Source: Megaustenia siamemsis
Taxonomy: Eukaryota > Mollusca > Gastropoda > Stylommatophora > Ariophantidae
Length of the DNA: 64,000 nucleotides
Assembly (NCBI GenBank): GCA_032433765.1
Contig: JAVIAB010000092.1
Coordinates: 103,646,564 to 103,710,563 of the forward strand
Reading direction: 5' to 3'
A program made the position numbers and the translations under genes. Positions 57,371 to 64,000 of the stretch are shown here, one piece after another. Each line of letters starts with the position of its first letter. Within the stretch, counting starts at the first letter, position 1. Under the pieces are notes generated by a model. The model did no database searches and was not told the origin of the DNA. It saw only the letters and a program-made list of their open reading frames with translations.

Positions 57371-58784
57371 TGGGCAATGGAGAGTTTTATTATGAATAAT
57401 GAAGTCATTAATAAAGGACACTAAAGACATTGATACGGAAAAATGAAGACATTGATAAGGTACACTGGAGACATTGATAAGGTACACTGAAGAGATTGAT
57501 AAGGTACACTGAAGAGATTGATAAGGTACACTGAAGACATTGATAAGGTACACTGAAGACATTGATAAGGTACACCGAAGAGATTGATAAGGTACACTGA
57601 AGAGATTGATAAGGTACACTGAAGAGATTGATAAGGTACACTGAAGACATTGATAAGGTACACTGAAGAGATTGATAAGGTACACTGAAGACATTGATAA
57701 GGTACACTGAAGACATTGATAAGGAACACTGGAGACATTGATAAGTTACACTGAAGACATTGATAAGTTACACTGGAGACATTGATAAGGTACACTAGAG
57801 ACATTGATAAGGTACACTGGAGACATTGATAAGATACACTGGAGACATTGATAAGGTACACTGGAGACATTGATAAGTTACACTGGAGACATTGATAAGG
57901 TACACTGAAGACATTGATAAGTTACACTGAAGACATTGATAAGTTACACTGGAGACATTGATAAGGTACACTGGAGACATTGATAAGTTACACTGGAGAC
58001 ATTGATAAGGTACACTGGAGACATTGCTAAGGTACACTGGAGACATTGATAAGTTACACTGAAGACATTGATAAGTTACACTGGAGACATTGATAAGGTA
58101 CACTGAAGACATTGATAAGTTACACTGAAGACATTGATAAGGTACACTGAAGACATTGATAAGGTACACTGGAGACATTGATAAGTTACACTGAAGACAT
58201 TGATAAGTTACACTGAAGACATTGATAAGGTACACTGAAGACATTGATAAGTTACACTGAAGACATTGATAAGGTACACTGAAGACATTGATAAGGTACT
58301 CTGAAGAGATTGATATGGTACACTGAAGACATTGATAAGGTACACTGGAGACATTGATAAGGTACACTGAAGACATTGATAAGGTACACTGAAGAGATTG
58401 ATAAGTTACACTGAAGACATTGATAAGGTACACTGAAGACATTGATAAGGTACACTGAAGAGATTGATAAGTTACACTGAAGACATTGAAAGGTACACTG
58501 AAGACATTGATAAGGTACACTGAAGACATTGATAAGGTACACTGAAGAGATTGATAAGGTACACTGTAGAGATTGATAAGGTACACTGTAGAGATTGATA
58601 AGGTACACTGTAGAGATTGATAAGGTACACTGTAGAGATTGATAAGGTACACTGTAGAGATTGATAAGGTACACTGTAGAGATTGATAAGGTACACTGGA
58701 GACATTGATAAGTTACACTGAAGACATTGATAAGGGGCAATTAAGACATTGATAAGGGGCAATGAAGACATTGATAAGGGACAC
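57371..58784. repeat. 22-bp minisatellite, block II (~63 units)
   Basis: Units with core GTACACTGAAGACATTGATA, related to block I. Variants GGTACAC/GTTACAC, GAAGAC/GGAGAC/GAAGAG are intermixed. A run of six identical CTGTAGAGATTG-type units lies at about 58556-58690. Because 22 is not a multiple of 3, long minus-strand open frames arise by chance. Confidence 0.97.
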
Positions 58785-59127
58785 CGGAGGCGAAGGTGCG
58801 CCTCACAGCACCAGAGCTGGAAGTTGTCAGCGACCTACAGCTGACGGCTTGCGCCAGGATCGGTAAACCAGAACCATCCAGACCCTGCTCCACCTCTAGT
58901 AACAGACAAACCTGTCTAGTCTGGCCAAGCGTGTAGGGATCGAAGAGGGAAGACGACCCGGTGCTTAAAAATGTCATGCTGAAGTCGGATGTGTTGGGCC
59001 GAAAGGCGCAAATATCACAGTTATACTGCAAACCACAACACAACGTAGACACGCCCACTTAACGTCTTTTTAAGGGTGGAAGACGATGAAGTATGCTCCT
59101 TTAGTCATCGGGCGAACGCAAGCAAGC
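58785..59127 (-). repeat. Dispersed repeat X, copy inside the array
   Basis: 343 bp flanked by ATAAGGGACAC (58774-58784 and 59128-59138), consistent with a target duplication, although array periodicity could also give this. Non-coding, GC-richer than its surroundings, with a GCAAGC-type end. Best-preserved X copy. Confidence 0.7.
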
Positions 59128-59590
59128 ATAAGGGACACTGAAGACATTGATAAGGGACACTGAAGACATTGATAAGGAACACTGAAGACATTGGTAAGGG
59201 ACATTAAAGACATCATCGAGGTACATTAAAGACATCGATAAGGGACACTGAAGACATTGATAAGGGGCATTAAAGACATCATCGAGGGACATTAAAGACA
59301 TCGATAAGGGACACTGAAGAGATTGATAAGGGACATTAAAGACATCATCGAGGGACATTAAAGACATTGATAAGGGACACTGAAGACATTGATAATGGAC
59401 ATTAAAGACACTGATAAGGGACACTAAAGACATCGATAAGGGACATTGATGATATTAATAAGGGGCACTGAAGACATTTATGAGGGACACTAAAGACATC
59501 GATAAGGGTCACTGAAGACATTGATAAGGGATATTGAAGACATTAGTTATGGGCAATTGAGACTTTTATTATGAACAACGAATACAGAAT
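59128..59590. repeat. 22-bp minisatellite, block III
   Basis: Units GGGACACTGAAGACATTGAT and the variant GGACATTAAAGACATCATCG, fading to TGGGCAATTGAGACTTTTAT-type sequence at the right, which resembles the edge at 57371. Confidence 0.93.
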
Positions 59591-59840
59591 AAAATCGCTC
59601 AGTCATCAATATTTAATGACAACACCATGAGCGATAAATCGACAATCTAGCGATTTCTATAAATTGGAATCAGGTGTACGTGAGTAACAAAAATCAAAAA
59701 CCGATAACTGACACCATGTTAGAAAAAATGGAAGAAAGAAGACAAGGGAAAACACTGAAGGAAATTAATAAATAAATACGCAAAATGTGCAAAAAGGCAA
59801 GTGAGGACTGGCTCAACAAAGATGTCTAGAAGTCGAAACT

Positions 59841-60215
59841 ATGGAAAAGAAACAAAATTTAAGAGCAATGCACACAGAAATAAAGAGAATGACTAATACA
59901 GACAAAAAAACTGCAGGAAGCGGATGTATTGCAAACAAAGAGGGAAGGATGCTAACAGACAACAAAGATATAATCGATAGATGGCAGGAATATATAGCAG
60001 AATTATTTCATGACGAAAGGGAAAAAAAACCACTTATAAAATGTACATCCAGCTATAAAATCCTGAAATCTGAAGGAGAAAAAGCTATAAAAACAATGAA
60101 AAAGGAAAAAGCAGCAGGACAAGACAATATACAGATAGAGATGATGATACAGGCACTAGAAGTGTTTGGCATTGAAGTGATCACAGACATATGCAGTGAC
60201 ATAAACCATACATGA
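59841..60215 (+). pseudogene. L-A linker/N-terminal reverse transcriptase fragment
   Basis: A 124-codon frame with KDIIDRWQEYIAELFHDE, KCTSSYKIL and QDNIQIEM, with one extra Met codon compared with other copies. Stops at 60215. Confidence 0.8.
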
Positions 60216-60254
60216 TACATACCAAATAAACTAAAATAATCAACTTTCATTGCA

Positions 60255-60842
60255 TTGCCTAAAAAGAATGGTGCAGTTAAATGCAGTGATTTTAGAACAA
60301 TAAGCCTATTGAGCCAGGTAACCAAAATTTTACTAAAAGTTATACAGGGAAGGATTCAGAATAAAATTAATACTGAATTAGATGAGCAGCAATTTGGATT
60401 TAGGAAAAACAGTGGGACAAAAGAAGCCATATTCAGCATGAGTACATTGATTGAAAAGTACATAGAAGTAAACAAACCAATATATGCCTGCTTCATAGAC
60501 TACACCAAAACATTTGATAGAATACACCACAATGAACTTATAGACTGCCTAAAAGATATAAATCTGGACGACACAGACAAACGACTAATGTGTAATTTGC
60601 ACTGGGAGCAAAAAACAATAATAAAATATAACAAAGTGAACTCTACACCCATTGATATAAAAAGAGGAGTAAGACAAGGACGCATCATATCACCAAGCTT
60701 GTTCAATCTATACACTGAGCACATTTTTAAAAACATCATAGAGATGCCAGACCTAAACATTAATGGAAAGATAATCAATAACATAAGATATACTGATATC
60801 TTAGTAGCTGTACTACTAGCAGAAAATCCTAAAGATCTATAA
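60255..60842 (+). pseudogene. L-A reverse transcriptase fragment
   Basis: A 195-codon frame from MPKKNGAVKCSDFRTISLL to LAENPKDL. Domains A and B are recognisable, domain C is disrupted, and a stop at 60842 ends it. Confidence 0.85.
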
Positions 60843-61165
60843 CACTTACTCAATGTAATAAACATGACAATCAAAAAATATGGACTAGATACGAATATCA
60901 AAAAGACTAAAACTATGATCATAAACAAAGAAAATTCTCAAGACCTACAAATAAATATCAAAGTGGAAGGAATACATCTGGAGACAGTTTAGAGCTACAG
61001 CTACCTGGGACATACTATAACCTGTGGAAAATGTACATCTAAAATAAACAAAAGAATAGGTATAGCAAAAAGTAATTTTAATGCCATGAAAAATATACTA
61101 ACATCAAAACAAATAATAGTAGGGCTAAAACAAAGAATAGCAAAATGTTACATCTTCTCAATGTC

Positions 61166-62258
61166 AGTATACTGAAATCATGATAGTTGAAGTGGTAGAC
61201 ACTCTTGAGGACCTTAATTATTGTGTTCGCTAAGGCAGAAAAGTTTCATCACATCCAGCAGGAATCAGAAAAGACACTACTGTCGCGGTATTTTAGTCAA
61301 CTCGAAGAGATAATGCCTCGCCTCAACCTCGTGGTGTTAAAGTCAACTAGAACCATCGACATGCGCATTTATGAAAGTCATCATATGAAAAGAAGTGAAC
61401 AACTTTTTGTATTCCTTACAAGTAATGGAATCGATTATATTAGATAATCAACAAGCAAATTCTGGTGTGAATGAAGAAAATAGTCTATTTCACTTTCACA
61501 TTAAAAACTGATTTATTTAATAATTAGGAAAACATTTAATATTATCTTTTCTACTTTCACTCTTCATTTTTCTATTATAATAGATAATGAAGTGATAATG
61601 ATTTTACTCTTTTAAAGATTTACTTTATTTGTAGTGTGACAGTATCCAGACAATTTTTACTTCTATATTTTGCACTTAATGAATGCAACAGAGCGTGAAT
61701 TATTTGCTTTAAAAATAATACGCTTGCAGATGTTTTAGCGCTTTTTAAATTGCATTTTTCATTGTCATGTATATTGTTGTAAATTAAGTGTACATTCTGC
61801 AACATAATGTTTTGTGTGAATAAAACTTGCTATAGGTCGTTTCAAAATATTTTGAAGGTGTTTAAAATTCCATATCTCTGCAACCAATTGATTGATAATG
61901 CTGAAATTTTGCATGTGGTCTTGTGATTTTTTGGTCCCAAGAAGTACATTCATTTCCTCACCAACAAACGTATAGTTTTAAATATTCTTTATTTGAAGTA
62001 TACAAATTTAAGGCATTTTGGTCAAACCATATATTTGGAGGAATTACCGCTTCATATGAGTGAGCACCCACGGACTTGTCATCTTGAACGTAATGCGCGC
62101 CAATTTCCCTGTTTTAAGCACTAAAAAAAACATAAAACGCGTCATAGTTATAATTTTATATCCGGTGCATCCCATTTCCTGTCGTTTTGTTGTGATTTAT
62201 GTGCAACGGCGTATCCTAATTATTGGGTAATTTCGTTAAATTTGTGATCTGTTAGTCA
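61166..62258. other. Mostly 5' flank of the IS630-type element
   Basis: An 80-codon frame at 61205-61447 has no recognised motif. I could not identify the transposon's left inverted repeat in this stretch. Confidence 0.35.
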
Positions 62259-63536
62259 ATGGGTATAAAAGTAAAGTTCCTTACATTGCAATCAGTGGCA
62301 ATAAAGGTGTATAAATATTTTTGCATAGAAGCTAAGCGTGGAAAACTGTATCGAAGCATCTCAAAGCCAGAAAAGAGAACTATTCACGCATTGGGTATAA
62401 GCAAACGCTTTTTCAAACAAGTGCTTAAAGTTAACGGAGTGTCCAGTTCAATCAAGACTAGGACGCTAGGAAGAAAGAAAGTAGTAGATAGTTTTGACAA
62501 GGAAGTGATTAGAAGAGCAATTTGTAAAATGTTCGATTCCAAAGAAACTGTGACTTTAAGAAAACTGAAAATTCGACTGAGAGCAGAAAATGACATTGTT
62601 GTGTCGAAAACAACATTATGGAGAACTGTTAGAAGCATCGGTTTTACGTTTAGAACGTACGATAGTGGTAGAAATGTCATCTGCGAGAAGCCGCACTTAG
62701 TTTTCTATGAGGAGTAAATATTTACGTGAAGTACGGGAAATGCGTAACCAAGGTTATGATATTGTATTTCTAGATGAATCTTGGATAAATTCTCACCACA
62801 CAAGTGCAAAGGAATGGCAGTTATCAGATGGAAGTATTAAAGATGTGTACCCACTGGAAAAGGACAGCGTATTATAATGGCGCATGCAGGCAGCCGAAAA
62901 GAAGGGTTGGTGAAAAATGCAGAACTTATATTCACCTCTAATTATACTGACAACAGGGACTATCACACCGAGATGAATGGCCATATATTTAGAGAGTGGA
63001 TTGAAAATACTCTTCTTCCAATTCTAGACAGACCATCCTGTCTGGTAATGGACAACGCGTCGTACCACAACGCTGTAGCAGAAGAAGACAAAATTCCTAC
63101 ATCTACCAGTACAAAAGATGTTATAAAGATTTGGCTAAGAAAGGAAGGAATTCCATTTAACGAGGGATTTTTGAAACCTGAATTACTGTCACTTGTTAAG
63201 AAATCGCAAAAGACCAAAGTATTCCAAATAGACAAAATCATTCAACAGCATGGTCATACGTGCTTGAGACTGCCCCCTTATCATCCACAATTAAACCCCA
63301 TTGAACTCGTTTGGGCAAAAATTAAAGGGCAGGTGGCAGCTGAGAATACAAGTTTTAAACTATGCGATATAAAAGGACTGACATATGCTGCTCTATCACA
63401 GATTGACAAAGATTTTTGGTGCAAATGTGAAGATCATGTCTTAAAAGAAGAAAATGACTATTGGAAAAAAGATGGACTATCGTTCGTTCAGCCCAGATTA
63501 GTAATCAATATGTTAGACTCCTCTGATTCAGAATAA
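62259..63536 (+). pseudogene. IS630/Tc1/mariner-type transposase, copy 2 (full length, frameshifted)
   Basis: The N-terminal frame 62259-62717 (152 codons) has two helix-turn-helix regions: around TIHALGISKRFFKQVLKVNG, and around TLRKLKIRLRAEND to KTTLWRTVRSIGF. One extra T near 62704 (TTTT, where copy 1 has TTT) breaks it. The middle, with the first Asp (62773-62775), is in a second frame. A lost A near 62839 leads to the third frame, 62877-63536 (219 codons), with the second Asp (VMDNASYH, 63051-63053), 83 residues, then Glu (63303-63305). The C-terminus reads LVINMLDSSDSE. Start ATG 62259 gives a sensible length of about 400 residues overall. Confidence 0.88.
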
Positions 63537-64000
63537 ATGAAATAATAATGGACGTTTTTATATGTCCGCATGATCAATCTTTAGCTAAAGTTGATAACGT
63601 TTTGAAAATGTAAAGATTCTTGATATGTGTACTGCAGGCATGCAAAGAAACTAAATCACTTTCATATGTCTTGTTTACGTAAAATAATGAAATTCACATG
63701 GAAAGACATAAAACGAACAATGCAGCTCTTTACAGTGAAGAGGATCCCGTGCTTACATCGGACTCTTTAGTCACATGCGTACCCATAAACAATAACTTTG
63801 CTTGATATGTCATGCTCGTTATCGCTCGCAACGGATAATTAATTTTGTTAAATGTATTCTTTGTTGTATATTGTTTAAATAGTTTTCATTAATGGAACTG
63901 TTTATACGCTGATTTGTTTTAGACCGTCTGTAAAGGCTATAACATTGACATTCTCATAGTATTTTAAAGAAAGTAAACAATAGAAAGTAAACAGTTGATA
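63537..64000. repeat. 3' non-coding part of the long direct repeat
   Basis: Equivalent to 901-1363, with a handful of single-base differences, and cut by the window end. Confidence 0.8.

Larger units (their letters stand above)
59690..61165 (+). mobile_element. L-A LINE lacking both ends
   Basis: Begins in the linker between endonuclease and reverse transcriptase (MHTEIKRMTNTDKKTAGSG) and proceeds through QQFGFRKNSGTKEA, CFIDYTKTFDRIHH and GVRQGRIISPSLFN (Cys of QGC replaced by Arg). Domain C is destroyed (NNIRYTDILVAVLLAEN, with a small insertion). It then passes to NKRIGIAKSNFN, where it stops abruptly near 61165, about 420 bases short of the normal 3' end. The loss of the 3' end needs a later deletion or rearrangement. 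Confidence 0.88.

Noticed and set aside
57408..58771. Long overlapping minus-strand open frames (up to 285 codons) with repeats such as SVYLINVFSVPYQCLQC
   Set aside because: They are translations of the 22-bp array in several frames. The period is not a multiple of 3 and the unit lacks stops on that strand, so openness is automatic.
59101..59433. 110-codon minus-strand frame
   Set aside because: Same cause: translation of minisatellite block III.

Overview
This is 64 kb of AT-rich animal (eukaryotic) repeat DNA. No host protein-coding gene and no ordinary tRNA, rRNA or ncRNA gene could be supported. The many non-LTR retrotransposon (LINE) fragments, tRNA-headed SINEs, DNA transposons and minisatellites suggest an invertebrate. 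A mollusc is my best guess from the repeat mixture, but the sequence does not prove it. Below, LINE families are called L-A to L-G, the two SINEs S1 and S2, and an unclassified dispersed repeat X. These are my labels, not published names.

Layout. 1-1363 and 62636-64000 are two ~99% identical direct copies of an IS630/Tc1/mariner-type transposase region, one at each window edge. 2.1-9.7 kb holds LINE fragments, two opposed S1 SINEs and two opposed X repeats. 13.4-17.0 kb holds a structurally complete hAT transposon (13650-16874) with an 833-aa open frame, inserted in an older SINE-like repeat. 17.0-20.26 kb is a 37-bp satellite with a 24-monomer (888 bp) higher-order register, split by a 1.4-kb L-F LINE. 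24.6-25.9 kb is an internally deleted Tigger/pogo element. 26.2-30.2 kb holds L-A, L-B, a dead Tc1-like element, and an L-A copy containing SINE S2. 30.5-31.4 kb is a 29-bp array. 34.2-38.3 kb is a three-level nest (L-E interrupted by L-A, itself interrupted by an RNase H LINE). 39.8-40.3 kb is a 32-bp array. 42.8 kb holds an RNase H relic. 47.9-51.5 kb holds simple repeats, an S1 SINE and LINE relics. 52.7-59.6 kb is an old 22-bp minisatellite tract broken by S1, L-B/L-A/L-D and X insertions. 59.7-61.2 kb is an L-A copy lacking its 3' end.

The pieces work together only as parasites. LINEs supply reverse transcriptase and endonuclease, SINEs presumably borrow that machinery, and DNA transposons supply transposase. 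Flanking duplications allow several insertions to be ordered in time. The hAT is the only element whose coding region looks intact from end to end. The two IS630-type copies differ from a functional frame only by single-base changes in homopolymers, so they are either very young or affected by sequencing error.
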